A DNA stretch of 64,000 nt from Amia ocellicauda. Taxonomy: Eukaryota > Chordata > Actinopteri > Amiiformes > Amiidae. A model generated the notes under the pieces. That model saw nothing but the letters and a program-made list of their open reading frames with translations, was not told where the DNA came from and made no database searches. The translations under genes and the position numbers were made by a program. Positions 1-15,000 of the stretch are shown here, one piece after another; the stretch's first letter is position 1, and every line of letters starts with the position of its first letter. Where the stretch lies: the NCBI RefSeq assembly GCF_036373705.1, contig NC_089852.1:29190707-29254706 (forward strand), written 5' to 3'.

Positions 1-90
1 GGTCCAGAGCAGGAGAGGGTGCCATTCTGTGGTTTGCACTCAGAGTGGCAGGGGACACAGCGTTGTGATTGGTTGTGTTCCCGGACATCA
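1..90 (-). CDS. erbb2: erbb2 exon 14 (domain IV, cut by window edge)
   Basis: After the acceptor tttcag at 91-96, the frame reads [20 protein letters not shown] then [10 protein letters not shown]. The CxPCHxECxPQNGxxxC motif is that of domain IV. If it keeps the 91-bp human length, the exon ends one base beyond the window. The donor cannot be seen. Confidence 0.88.
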
Positions 91-3000
91 CTGAAACAAA
101 TGCACAGAAACACTAAAATAAGCAAAACACAAGGTGGGGACATAAACCAACACACAATAGTATTTCTGGACAGCCTTTTGTTCATGGGATCTCTGGTTAT
201 GTTTCTCAAGAGGAGGACACTGATTTATTTTGAGTAGGGGTTATTATATTTCATTTAGAAACAAACATACCTAAACCATCAACCCAAATATCAATTTGTT
301 TACAAATGCATCATTATAAAAACTGTGCTGCACATGAATTGTGCCTTCATGTAACCTTTTATAAATTATTTGTCATGCACTGTTCACAATATGTTACACC
401 TAATCATGGAACAGTGGAGCCCAGCAATACAGCATAATTATGTTTTTTAGTTTAATGTTCTATATTAGTATACATTAGTTTTAATGTTCTGTTTCTTTTG
501 GTTTTGTTCTAATCTGCTTAGCTATGAATTGGCCGGTCAGACGGTCAAGCTTACTTCTTAGGGACTGCTCCCATCCAAACGGCATCTAAACCAAACACTA
601 GGCAAAGGTAGTGTATATTCTGCTTAATGACTTAAAATAGCACATTGAGAAGATTGGGGAAAATCCTCTGAGAGGCACAGGGAACTCTCTGCATGCTACT
701 CTCATGGAGTGATGCATTATGATTCGCTTGAATGCCATGTGTACCGGTAATGACAACTTAAAAATGATTTTGAAGTACTGCACAATGGAAAAGAAGAGTG
801 CATGGGTCTCCTACCCCTGGTAGAGATTGCATTCTTCAACACACTCCGTTCCACGCAGGAACCCGTTACACTCTACACACTGGCTTGGTCCCGGCCCCCA
901 GCAGCCTTTGGTGCAAAGCGGGTGACATACCCGTCCCTCTGCCTCTGTGAAGACATACAAAGAAACACAGCAGTCAAACTTTCAAACTTTTATTAGTGAT
1001 GCACCTGAAAGGCCTGTTGCTTTCTGCCTAGCTATTGCCAGCAATATATGGGCAAATTATTTTCCAAAAGCAGAACATTGCCCAAGCAGAAAACCATGCT
1101 TTACAGACCACCTGACAAAACCAATCCGACAAGAAAGCTTTACTTTACCCATAAATAACCCATTTACAACTCATGTATAACACAAGGGGCTCTTAGTATT
1201 CTGTGCTGAATATCATTCCTAATCATCCCTTTTTATGCAGGCTTTGGGGGAAAGGGAAATGCAAACACTGTGGTGTTAGAGGACCTCTACAAATTGTTTA
1301 CAAAGTTTAAATTGTGCAAACTCTCAACTCTCTGATTGTGACACATGGCAAGGGACTGGCAGATCCGATTCGGTGAGTCCACCAAACATCTCAAACTGCA
1401 GAATTAATAAATACATAAAGCAATGGCACAAGAGGCACAGAAGCACATATGCCACAATAAACTAATTTAAAAAATCTTCCATGATGTTTCTGAAAAACTG
1501 ACTAATTACTACAACCATGCAATAAAATCAAAATTAAAAATCAACCAGCTCATAACTTTCTGATGGCAGTAAGGATATTCAAACTACAACGTGTGTAGTT
1601 TAGATCTGGATGCCCTCCAATTATGTTCTATTCCAGGATTTAATGCTGACTGTAAATCAGAAATGGGCAAATCCCATATGCAAAAGAAAATGGCAGAAGA
1701 TTGACATTGAATTAATTTTGGATTAAGACTGAAAAAATAATTCCCAATTTAACACAAAAGGCTAAAAGATATTTGTCAGGTACCAACTCTGTAGATGATT
1801 TTACAGAACAGCGTCAGTCTATGAAATAAGACCGGGTGAATGAACTGATGATGCTTACATTTAACAGCCAAATTTTATGAATAGGGCATTTTCCTTCATG
1901 AATCTGTAAGTGACACTTAATGTGCTGCTTGTGAACAACCTTGCATTATGATGTTATGTTTGTAATATATATGTGACAGTATTGATGGTATGATTTCAGT
2001 ATGTTATATAAATTGTTCCAGGAACAATCAGTATTGTTGTTTTTACTCTTATGTTTTCCTACTAAGTTAACTGAAACATTTAAATAATTTTGATGTGGGA
2101 CAGTACCCTGTCTAAATGCCAAATATATTATTTGTATTACTGTCGCAGCAAGATTGTGTAAATTAAGTGCATTTCAGCTGTGTGTATTGCTCTGGGTAGG
2201 CCAGGAGTAGTCTAGTGTCTGTGTAGCTGCTTTTAGAATAAACATCTCTCTCTTTTAAGATCATATAGAGGTCAAATGACAAAGACATATGTGCTAAGTT
2301 CGGGGGTATGCATTGATGTCATGTGGTTGCCCCGCAGCCAAAGGGAGGAATCCTCTATGTGAGTATGTTCTTTAGAAAAACTTGAGACTAGTCTTCCTGA
2401 CTGGCTGTCTCCAGAGCACTTTGTTATTGATGAATAAACTACTTTGGTATTATTCTAATTAATCTGTCCCTGAGTGTTCCTTGTCTGTCTATCTATTGAG
2501 GGAGAAAATGTCTTCCATTTCAATTTATATTAATATTATTTAATAAGCTGTATTAGTAATAAAGGGATGCATGTCCCTTTATATAAATATCTGCAGCTGT
2601 TGCTGCTTAATTAATGAGCCAATGCACTTTTACAGAATGACTAATTTAGATGTTTAAAGGAATAATTTGATTATTAAAATCAATCAGTGGTTTAATTAAG
2701 CAGTCTACATGACCAACTTGTAGTGAAGGACAAGGACCCTCAAACCCAAACCAAATTGCCACCTACCTTTTGATTTAATCTGGTCCCTGTGTATCTTTAC
2801 GTTTTGTTTTGGGAAACAATGTAGTGGCCCTGTCTGCAGTATTAATTAGCACCCTACACTGGGACTAGGTTTATTTTTGTGTTTCAGTGGTTATATAGGC
2901 TATTGTGTTTGCTAATGGTGGGACCCCTGAACCATGATTCCATTGGCTCCTTACCTACTATCTTCCAAACTGAGTGACTATAAATGTTTTTTTTTCTCAC

Positions 3001-6000
3001 AGTCTTTTCTAACTGTGGCAAATATTTTGAATCTCTAAGTTAAGTTTTTTTTCTGTAGAGACAAAATCTGACCTCTGTAAATATAGGAGACCAGTAGGAA
3101 GTCCAGGTGTCAGCCCATAACCAACTATTGCTTGGATACCCTGTGCTGCTCAGATTGTATTCAACTCTGCCTGCCTATTTTAGTGTCATCTGCAAATTTC
3201 ACAAGTTTACTACCCTAGATGATTAGTATCAATTAGTAAGTGCAGAAGTCCAAATACTGAGAACCACAGTTACTACCTCACTCCTGTCTGAGGCAACTCC
3301 CCTTACTATTATTTTAGTTTTATAAATAACCAGATTTAAACTTTAACTTAATTAAAAATGTTAATTAATCCAAATAGATCATATGAAAGCTTTTAAAAGG
3401 TGTCCACTGCTACAAGTTGCTTGCTCAATAAAAATTAAGTAAGAAGATAAGAAATGATCAAGAAATCTGCCTCACAGATACCCAAACACAGAAAAAGTCA
3501 GGCTAGGCCTTACCACACGTTTCTGGGGGTCTGTTGGCGGTATCGATGAGCTGTTGGCCATGGGGGCTCTGGATGGTATCCCAGGGGAGCGAGTTTGTGT
3601 AGCACAGCTGGGAGTTGTTGTGGAGGAGCACCAGTCCCCCGCTCACACTCTTCAGAGAGCGAAGCCCCAGGGACTTCACATGTACTGACTGCACTCCCAG
3701 GGAGAACACCCCCCTGAAGAGGGACACAGGGAGAGAGAGCAAGAGAACAGATGATGTCATGAATCAGTGATGTCATTCCTTAAAGCTGTTGCACCAATAA
3801 ATGCCTGAACTTGAAATATGTAGGGTATGAGGATGATACAGTGGGGGACAGGGAGGGACAGAGAAAACAAGGAGCAGCAGTTGAGATGAGACAGGAACAA
3901 CTGGGACCCTACATGTACAGTTGACGTCCTCGGATGTAACCCAAGTTCTCAAACGCACTCAGATCAGGCATGTCTTCAGGCCAGTCCTCGATGTACAGGA
4001 ACCCTGACAGACAGAGAGAAAGACACATAATGCATGACATCAGTATTCGATTATTTAGTGGAGAACATGTATATTAGACTACAGGAGGACTAATATTGAC
4101 ATCCCAGCTCTTCCAAATCGGAGATGTGTGTCCACTATTGTCCGTGTAGAAATCTGTCTACATTTTCCACTTCCTCAGACATCTAATAATAAAGGAAAGG
4201 TAATTGACCATTCAAAAACACCCCAAGAACAAGCAGGAACTAAAGGCTGCTGCAGTGTAGGCCTGGCAGAGCATCACCAGGGAAGAAACCCAGCATCTGG
4301 TGATGTCTATGGGCTCCAAACTTCAGGTAGTCATTGACTGCAAAGGATTAGTAACCAAGTATTGAAACTCACAATTTAATTCATGATTATGTTAGTCTGT
4401 CCAATTACTTTTAAGCCCCTAAAACTGGTGGGAACCACTTACAAAAATTGGTGTAATTCCTAAACCGTTCAGCCATTTTGGATGTAACTACCCTCAAATT
4501 AAAGATGAAAGTCTACACTGAAAGAACATCTTGATTGTTTCCTTTCAAATCCAAATTGTGTCACTGTCCTGGCTACCTGATGAAGACACAGCAGTGTTGA
4601 AACGTGTTGTGAGTGATTCAATAAAATGAAATTGTAATAATATAAAAGTCTGGTCTAAATAACTAATAAGTGAGAGTGCGGCTACAACATTTAATGTTCT
4701 TTATATATTTTTGCCTTATTTTGGCCAGCACCTCATAGAAGTGAAGACACTGTAGTGCACGGATGTTTTTAAGTTACATATTGTATATATATATATAGGA
4801 ATTTGCAGACTCACAGAATAACTGCTGCCATATGTGCTTCCACAAAGTACTGACTTTATACTGAATACTTATGCAATCAGTACATTTCAATTTATATACA
4901 TCAACCAGCATAACACACTGCATTCTTTTCTCAAAGCTGAAGAATTACTTCTGCAAATGTTTAACTAACTAGTGTAAATAATACATACCATTATTTTCTT
5001 TTTGTCAATCTACAAGGAACATTTTACCAATGTATTTAGGAAAGTCAGGGCCATGATTCAACAACACTGTAGAGTCCCAGCTACTTAATTTTAACAGTTA
5101 AGGTTCAAAGATATGAAGTTTTTAGGCAGGTGCGAAAAAATGCTGTAAAGTAAGAATGCTTTCAAAAATAGACATGTTAACAGATTATATTTATCAATTA
5201 AATGCGAATCCAGATTTGGTGTGACCACCCTTTGCCTTCAAAACAGCATCAATTCTTCTACGTACACTAACTTGCACACAGTTTTTGAAGGAACTCGGCA
5301 GGTAAGTTGTCCCAAACATCTTGGACAACTAACCTCAGTTCTTCTGTGGATTTAGGCAGCTTCAGTTGCTTCTCTCTTCATGTAATCCCAGACAGACTCG
5401 ATGTTGAGATCAGGGCTCTGTGGGGGTCATACCATCACTTCCAGGACTCCTTGTTCTTCTTTATGCTGAAGATAGTTCTTAATGACTGTCGCTGTATGTT
5501 TGTGGTTGTTGTCATGCTGGAGAATAAATTTGGGGCCAATCAGATGCCTCCCTGATGGTATTGCATGATGGATAAGTATCTACCTGTACTTCTCAGCATT
5601 GAGGAGACCATTCATTCTGACCAAATCCCCAACTCCAATTGCAGAAATGCAGCCCCAAACTTGCAAGGAACCTCCACCATGCTTCACTGTTGCCTGCAGA
5701 CACTCATTCATGTACCGCTCTCCAGCCCTTCAGCAAACAAACTTTTGACAAATTTGTCAAATTTTGACTCATCAGTCCACAGCACCTGCTGCCATTTTTC
5801 TGCACCCCAGTTCCTGTGTTTTTGTGTATAGTTGAGTCTTCCATGAAGGCCACTTCTGACCAGACTTCTTCGGACAGTAGATGGGTGTACAGGGTCCCAC
5901 TGTTTTCTGCCAATTCTGAGCTGATGAAACTGGTAAGTAAGTAAGGTAAGTAAGCATGATGTGTCTTTCATCTGCTGCAGTAAGTTTCCTTGGACGATCA

Positions 6001-9000
6001 CTGCTACTACGGTCCTCAGCGTTGCCCGTTTTTTGTGCTTCTTCAAAAGAGCTTGGACAGCACATCTGGAAACCCCTGTCTGCCTTGAAATGTCTGCCTG
6101 GGAGAGACCTTGCTGATGCAGTATAAGTACCTTGTGTCTTGTTGCTGTGCTCAGTCTTGTCATGGTGTATGACTTTTGACAGTAAACTGTCTTCAGCAAC
6201 CTCACCTTGTTAGCTGAGTTTGGCTGTTCCTCACCCAGTTTTATTCCTCCTACACAGCTGTTTCTGTTTTAGTGTTTCAACCTACATATTGAATGGATGA
6301 TCATTAGCACCTGTTTGGTATAATTGTTTAATCATACACCTGACTATATGCCTACAAAATCCCTAACTGTGTGCAAGTGTACCCAGAAGAATTGATGCTG
6401 TTTTGAAGGCAAAGGGTGGTCACACCAAATATTGATTTGATGTAGATTTTTCTTCTGTTCACTCACTTTGCATTTAGTTAATTGATAAATATAATCTATT
6501 AACATGTCTATTTTTGAAAGCATTTTTACTTCACAGCTTTTTCACACCTGCATAAAACTTTTGCACAGTACTGTAAATCAGAAAAATATTCTCAGATCAA
6601 TTCAACAAATACAACATATGAAAATGCACAAAGCTTACATTTAGAGAATATCCATAAATGTATTTCAAATAAAACAAATTACCAAAGAGTTTACTAACAT
6701 CAGTGTCTGAAGTGTCTCCATATATCTGTATATTGCATGAGTGAAAAATATGATTTCCTGTGGGATACCACACTCCAAATGAGATTATATTCAAAAAAGC
6801 TTTACTAGTTTATTTCATGGCATTGTAGCTTCCGAGTTGGCACTCAAACTTACTGAGTGAAATTAACAAAAACAACAAGCATTTCACTCTGCAAAGCATA
6901 CATCACAGAGAGATCATCTTACCCTTAAACACAACTGTTTAAAATCCACTTGGTGGCAGCATAAACACAGTAATACACTGCTACAGTGTCATGTAGGCAG
7001 TCAGTGTGCTATGATATGGAGTATTTTACAATCCACGGAGATATTAATTACGTATAAATGTCAACATATATAAAACATTTTAAACATTGTAAAGAGAAAT
7101 ATTAGCTTACTGTTACTGGTACAATTAATTCAGATATTCTGATCCCTCTTCAGCTCCTGTTTGGTAGAACAACTATGTCTAAGTTTGTTGCCCACGCTTT
7201 TTCATTGCAATTTAATAGGTAGCTGGGGATGATCGAGATAGTTCTGTACTAGCTACTATGCAGCTTTGCTCTAACTTTTCAAGTTCATTGCTATCCTATA
7301 TAATTTAAATATTTTTTAAAGCAAAATAGAAATCCTAGGCATCAGTCTTCCAGGAATACAAACAGTGGAGCCAGTCCCAACCAGAGTCCCAAAAAATAAG
7401 CAAAATAACAATAAAAACCCAAATCAATACAATCAAACAAATGACAGATCATCAGAGTGCAGAGCAAATCATAACGGAATTGTTGTCTATGTACTTGAGA
7501 TCATAATGCATTATAACAAAGCAAGAAAAACTACAAAAGAACAAAAATAAAATACTCCAGTTGCCTTTTTCTTTGGCACCACCACATGTAACTTCATACA
7601 ACATGCTGCTTTCCAGGGGCAGGGAGCCATGGCTTCTTCACAGGCTGCTATTTATATCTAGTGCCCCAGTAGCATTTCAAATTTACTACACTCCTGGTCT
7701 CTAAAATGTAGTATTAAAGGCGATACCAAAATCACTACATATTGTCTCCCTGTTCATATTGTTTTCCATCATTATGAAATTGTGCTTTCTTTAATGTAAA
7801 CGCAATTCATTCTCTCATTTATTAATTGTATGCAAATGTTACTTGATAACAAGAAGTCAAATGAAGAAGTACAGAAAGTTCTTTGCAAATCAATCAAGTT
7901 TTCATGAAAAAGGACATTCATTTCATTGAGATTTATTGATGTAGACATATCTTGAGTTGTGGCAATAAAATAATAAAATCACTATCATTTGCCGTTTGAT
8001 ATTGATTTATTAGCCTGTGACTTCAAAACAGCAGGCCTATTCCAGGCTAGTCGTCTTGAAAAGGCAGTATGCATGATTGTGTAAAGTAGGCACGGAGAGA
8101 GAGGTAGTACCTGTGATCTCAATCAGGGATTTAAACACACTCAGCTGACTGGAATTGAGGGTTGACCTGTTTGTCACTGGTTCGCTGAAACACACAGACA
8201 AGCAGAGATGACACACAACGTAATAGCAACAGGTAGTCAGGAACTACGTTGAAGTCAACAGGATTAGTTTTCTGCCTGGAATTTACAGACTGAGTACTGT
8301 ATTTATATACTAAGTTATAACTGCACAGTGTTTATGTTATTAAATATTTTTTTAGAAGTATAAAGTCTATAAATAATCAAGATGATTTTTGTAGTTTTAA
8401 AGTTAATATCAGGTTATTAATAAACTGACTCTACCTTGTTAGGATATCATAGTTCACTGCATGAGGAAAATGTTGACTTTTCCAGGTTAAGCCATTTTAA
8501 CATTTAACATTCTTACCTTGAAAAGGTCCCCTGGGGGAAGGCCAGACTGCCATGGATCTTAGTGCAGTCACGGAAAAGAGCGATGTTGGAGGAGTTCACT
8601 GAATGCACACCCAGCAAGGACCCCATCCCCAAGCCGTAGCACACTGAGAGAAGAAGGATAAAAATATGATGAGGTAGAAGAGAAGGAGGGGGAGCAGCAG
8701 GAACAAAGGATTGGAAAAGTTATGGAGAAATGGAGGAAAGGACGGGAGAGGAAAGAGAGGGGCTAACTCTGAAATGTGATGTAACCTTGTGAACTCTGTT
8801 AATAATTAACAAAATCTCAGGCACGGGAGTTTTCAAAACTCGAGATCTCTGCACATCTGACACACACCTACAGCAGTCATTATAAAGGCATATCATATAA
8901 TGGTTGTGAGCAATAACTTTGGATGCAAGTAATCACAGTTTTCCACCAAACAAAAGGATGGAACTAACTAACATGACTATGATATACATATAGAAAATTA

Positions 9001-12000
9001 CTGTTGAAAAGGTTGACACCTGTAGGCTCACAGCATTGTGCACATTGCTAGGGTTACTATACTTTGAGATTGAAAAACTGGGACATTTTGCTTTTATGAA
9101 TGAAACTGACAGTAACAATTTTGAAACCGTTTAAATCAGTGTTTCTCAACCTATTTTGGAATACAATAGATATGTGCTGCTGTCCTCAAACCTGCCCAAT
9201 TCTTAAGCATGGGCGGGGGCTTGGGGGGTCATTCAAGATAAAACTTTTCCAAATGTTTTACTGCGATTTCTGGTAACCATGAACATTTCCTTTGGGAGGT
9301 ATGTGCATGTGCCCTATGACCTGTTTTCAGATTTATTCAAAATACATTGTTTGGTCAGATGACTTGGCATCTAGGATGCATTTTAAAAAAACAAAAAAAC
9401 ATTCTAACTACTTCCTCTGTGATTCCTGACTAATTGAAATTTTGCATGCTTCAAGTAAGTCATTATATATTTTTAGACATATCAAGTCTGTGCAATTTAA
9501 AACATGTCTACCACAGGCCTTTCAGATTTTAGCTTTGCTCTGTGTGAGTTTGATTATGTCCCCAAGGGTTAACTGCAGTCTTTAAGACTTTGGGGAAACC
9601 TGCTGACAGCAGCCATTGTGGCTCCAGCTACAGATTCATCCCCTCTGTATAGTGGAGTAAAAATGGCTACTGCCACCAGGTTACCCATGTTTCCACACTG
9701 CTTTTGTGTTTATTGCTCTACTGTGTATCAAACAATGTGATGCACTTTTGTAACCAGACTATTTCTGTACACTACACAATGGTTATGTATTATGCTATGC
9801 TTGATAGAAAACAAGTGATTGCTTGTTGCAGCTTTATTTACAATAATAATAAAGATTAAATAGCAATAAAGTTGTGACAGACACAAAGACACAAACCTTT
9901 TGGACAGTCCCCATCACATTTCTCACACTTCTGCTCCGTGCTCGTTATGACTTCCTGAGTGTGATTGGGACACACCATGGTGCAGGAACCAACAGCTGTG
10001 GCCAGATAGTTATCTAGAGAGAGAGAAAGAGAAAGAGAGAGACAAAAGGGAGTGGGAGAGGTGTAGAAAGAAAGGAGGAGGGGGAGTGAGAAGGGACTTA
10101 CTTCACCACAGTTCAATAGGAGGCACCAAATTGACCAAAATAGCAAAACACAGTGGCTGAAAATGTACACCACATAAAACAAGAAAGGTAAACAAGGATG
10201 GAATAAAAAGAGACACTGGGAAAATGGTGGAGAATTATACTGAAAACAGGGACAGACAGATGATGACAGACGAGAATGAGGAAAAGAGATTGAGAAAAAT
10301 AGAGTGGATGGGGGGGCTCAGACAGGAAGCGGTGCAGGAACTCACGTGGGCACTCCTTGACGCAGGTGGCACCGAAGCTGTACTTCCTGTCCTTATTGGG
10401 CTCGGACTCAAAGGTGACGGAGTTGTAGACAGTCTGGGGGGGACAGTGGTCCTTACATGTCCCACTGTCATTCAGGTGACGACAGGCCTGGGCAGGAGAG
10501 AGAAAGAGAGAGAAAGAGAGAGAGGAAAGGAAGAGAAGAGAGGTGGAGGAAGGGGCCGAAGTGAGTGATAGGAGGGAAAAGGTTGAGTAATGAGAGATGA
10601 AAAACAAAAGGGAAGGGAAGGAGGACAATTTTGGAGATGTAAATCTAACAAAAAACATTACATAATTCAATTTAATCCAATCCAAGTTTCTGTGCATCAG
10701 TGTGCATTGTTGTGTTAATTATCTGTGATATGCGTGTGTGTGTGTGGTTAATGCTGAAACCTACCAGGCAGTCCGTGTCCTTGGGCCCGGTGCAGCCAGC
10801 GGCACACTGCTTGTGACAACAGTCACTGGGGTCCTTGCCCTTGCATCTCCAGCAACCAGACGCGCACTTGAGCTGCGTAACTGTGTAGGGAGAGAGGGAG
10901 ACATTTTTTATTTGAATAGCTCTGTTATTTCAATAAACAATAATAAAATAATAAAACTATTTCTGACCGACCGGATAAGTGCCACATCATTAGCAATATA
11001 TCATGCAAAAAACAAACAAAAAAGGCAAAAATACACAGATGGAGGGATAAAATGCAAGAAAGAAGTGTGACACAAAAGATAAGTAAATCTGTTTGCTCTT
11101 TCCCAAAGTTGGGACAGAGGAGAAATAATGGAGATTGGTTGGAAACAGAACACGAAAGTGAAACAGATATCCAGCATATGTATCAGCTTAACATAGAGCA
11201 ACAACTGAAGAATTTTATAAGCGTCATTGTTTTTGATATTGATTTGAGTGCTTGGACTGTTATGGTAATTAATGGTGAAGGAAGACTGTTAGCTACGTCA
11301 CCCTGGATAAGGGTGTCTGCTAAGAAATAACTAATAATAATGATAATAAATGAGGCCTTGTCTCAATATTAGTACGTGAAATCAGGTTGGAACATGTGCA
11401 TAAGACAGGCAGTAAAAAGTAATAAAAAACATACAGCGTCATGAAGGAAAAAAGGAACTTTAAGTCTGTTTATTAGTTAAAACAAAAATACAAGGTCAAC
11501 AACACTGACCAGGAAAGAAAATGGAGTTGGACAAGGATACAGACACACCTACACACAATGTTAACTGACGAAGCAGTGTTATTGACAGAAAGGTTGTGTA
11601 ATAAACCAGGAGGTAGACAGGCTGTGTCACTTACAAATCTGACAGTCTTGGTTTCCTGGTCCCCAGCAAGAAGCAGTTTTACAAGCTGTAGAACAGGGGG
11701 GGCCTGAGAGAGAGAGAGAGAGAGGCTGGGTTACAGTTCTGCATATACAACTGTTGCTAAAGTTGAAGTTTCTGCTAAATCAAAAACAAATGGGTAATAA
11801 TAGTCAGGGAAAATTATATATTTAGTTATTTAATTATTAAGATTGTTAATAAATAATTAATAAATGTCACTTTAAGTGAAACACATTGCCTAGAAGCATA
11901 ATTGTGTTATACTTTTGTTAGAAAGTAACCTATACGCAGAATTCAAAATGGAGGGAATTAAATGTGCATTTGCATTAAAGGAGCACTATTTCATCACAAT

Positions 12001-15000
12001 GGATAGAAGTAATTAAGACGTGTGCACATATTAGCTAAGAATAGGTTTCTCTCCAAGCTGTCAATTAAACAATTATCATTGCTCATCATTACTGCCGATG
12101 TGTGGCATACTGGCTAAGGGCAATTGTCTCAGACTGGAGCTGGGATGACACTGGCACAGAGAATGCCAGCAGGAGTAATGTATTACTGTGCTGTGTGTTA
12201 ATGGTGTCACTGTCAGTATACAGCCATGCAGTCAGTATATCATCTCGCTGTGTGAGGGCAGTTATACTGTCAGTATATCACAGTAGAGATCCTATTAAAA
12301 CCTCTGCATCTGATATGTAAGGTATATATTTGTCTTGTGTAAGGCCCTGCATTGTGCACAAGGCTTACACAAGTCTGCTCTGTTTAGTGTGTTGTGTTGT
12401 TGAGACACATACTTATTTTAAAAGGCAAGCCTGCTTTTTTGAATATGGCTTTCCATCAGTCTCTCTCTGTGACTCACAGTTTGCCGGCCGCTCCTGTATG
12501 TTCAGGCTCTGGCTGTATTTGTTGTGCTGGTCCAGGATATCTTTCCACTGCACTTTATTTGGGAAGCAAAGTTGAGGGCACCCAGTGATCTGCACGCCCC
12601 CCAGAAGAATCTCTAAGGGACGAGAGAAAGGATAACACGGATCATTGACACCAAGACCACATTGAACAACCCGTTTCTATCCCTGACACTGACACCGACA
12701 CCTGAACACTACCTTTCCCTCCCTCGATTATACTCTCCATCTCACTCACCATTTCAATCCAGAGGACTTCTTCAAGATTCAGATCAGAATAGATACAAAA
12801 AATAATTAAAGCGACATCGATGTCAGTATCTTTATTGCAACCTATAAGTATAATACAAATATTTGAATCTATTCTAAAGTATTTACCGCTTCATTCACAA
12901 ACTACTTCTAATACATTAAACTCAGTTTCTGTAGACCACTAAGATTATTTTACTTCCTATATCAACGATCTGTTTAGGTTTAAATAATTGTGTGTACCCA
13001 ATGCTGAGTCTCTCTCTCTCACCTGTCAGGCTCTTCAACCTCAGCTCCTGCAGGCCCACTGCACTGCCCATCGAGGGGGTGTTGTCCAGCACGGCCAGTG
13101 CCAGTGTGCCATTGTAGAGCTGGGTGCCCCGGATGATTCGCAGACTGTCCAGGGAGATCAACTCCACCGAGTTGTGAGCAATCAGCACATAGCCTTGAAC
13201 CTCCACTATATCCTGGACACAGACATACAAACGACAGGGAGACACAGTGAAGCACAAGAAGACGGAGAGAGGAAGGGAGAATGGGGGTGGCAGAGGCAGG
13301 GGCCTACCTTTATTACAGCTCAGTAAAGGGTAGCAAATTTACCAAAACAGGACAAATAGTAAAACCTTTAAAAATAAATGGATCATAGTGAATCTGATAA
13401 AAGAGAAATGAAAAAATTGCAAATTTGTTAAGAAAAATCAAAAAGTGTGAGGGAGACAGTCAAATACTGAAGAGACGTGGGAATACAGAAAAGAGAGGAC
13501 CATCAGTCATCCTCAAACCTGACGCTCAGGGTGGCCCTATTTATGCACCCAAATTAGTAAATTTAAAAATCATCCATTAGAAATTGCAAATATTTGTTCC
13601 TACATATTCCTGTTTTTTATTATTTATTAAAGTTAAATAATGTTTTGAAAACATTCACAATTTTCACATTCATATTCAAATATTCAGCTAACCGTGCCCA
13701 TCCCTAGTATGCAGTTGTGCAAAGATATAAGAAATTATTCCAAACACAGCAACAACGCCATTGTTGGAAAGTCCTTGCATGACAAAACTGTCTCCTCGGC
13801 TGGAAATGTATAAATAGTCTGATGTAATACTGAAAATTATGTAATAATTTTATGGAATTAATGGCTAAGCAGAAGTTTTGTTCAATAGTACAAACACAAA
13901 CACAAATTTAAAGACACACAGACATATAGATAGGTCAGGAGATTGTGGTGGCCAAACCTGATTATTTTGTTAATAATTCTTTAGCCATTTAGTTGACTTG
14001 GATGCATTGTTTTTCTTTGCTGCTATCATGTTGTGTTACTGAAGAGGACCAGAAATTGCAGATTTAAACCACTTAAAAAGAGAGTGCTTTACAAGGTATA
14101 ATCTCTTATTCCCATTGTCTCGTTGTGGTATAAGCACCATTATTTAAACGTTTAATTTAATGTAATAGTCACAAAGTAAGTGATCTTACTGAGGGGAGCA
14201 AATGGAGAGCACTTTCAATCACTATTCTTTTAAACATGTACCCACTTCAACACGTTTCCAAATTACTTAACTGAATTGATTAGTTGATAAACTGTACACA
14301 TGTAATACTTCTCTGCAGGATGTGAATCATGTTACAGGCAATATACTATAAATCAAAAGACAAATATCCCATCAACTGTAATACGGCATTTACACTGCAA
14401 GGTTGAACTTTGGTCTGACTGTCAGCATGACTCTTCTCAACATTCGGTGTTCGATTTACACTGCAGACCTAAGCCGTCTGGTGTCCAACCTGCGCGTATA
14501 CCTCATTATTACAATTTGTGCTGGGTGACGTCATAACCACCACCCGCCCAATGACACGTTTACTCCTTTCCCGAGACGAAAGTATACCAAAACAATAGCA
14601 ACCTTGGTAGATTGCAGTTGTTTTGTAGAGGTTAATCTGAGCACATGAATCACAAATACTTATCGAAGGAGAAATTAAGCAACATACTGAAAGTCAACAT
14701 TCGGTTATTGTAAACACCATTAACAAAATAAAATATCAAAAAATAAAAAGACAACAAACTGCACATTTCTTGTACACATCGAAAACTATAACGACATTAA
14801 TCAATACGTGGTGGGAATGAAACTTATGGACACAAACTTCCCTTGTTCAGAGACTGTTCAAATACATTTGCTTAAAGTGTTTGAAATTGAATCAACCCCT
14901 ATTATTAAAGTAATATGTAACTTAATTGCTCTGGTTCATAATTTAATTAACTTTAATGTCAAATACATACAACAAATGAGTAATCAAATTAACCGGAAAT

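Noticed and set aside
5708..6205. Functional Tc1 transposase
   Set aside because: The conserved blocks lie in different frames and the later catalytic residues are missing, so it is a remnant only.
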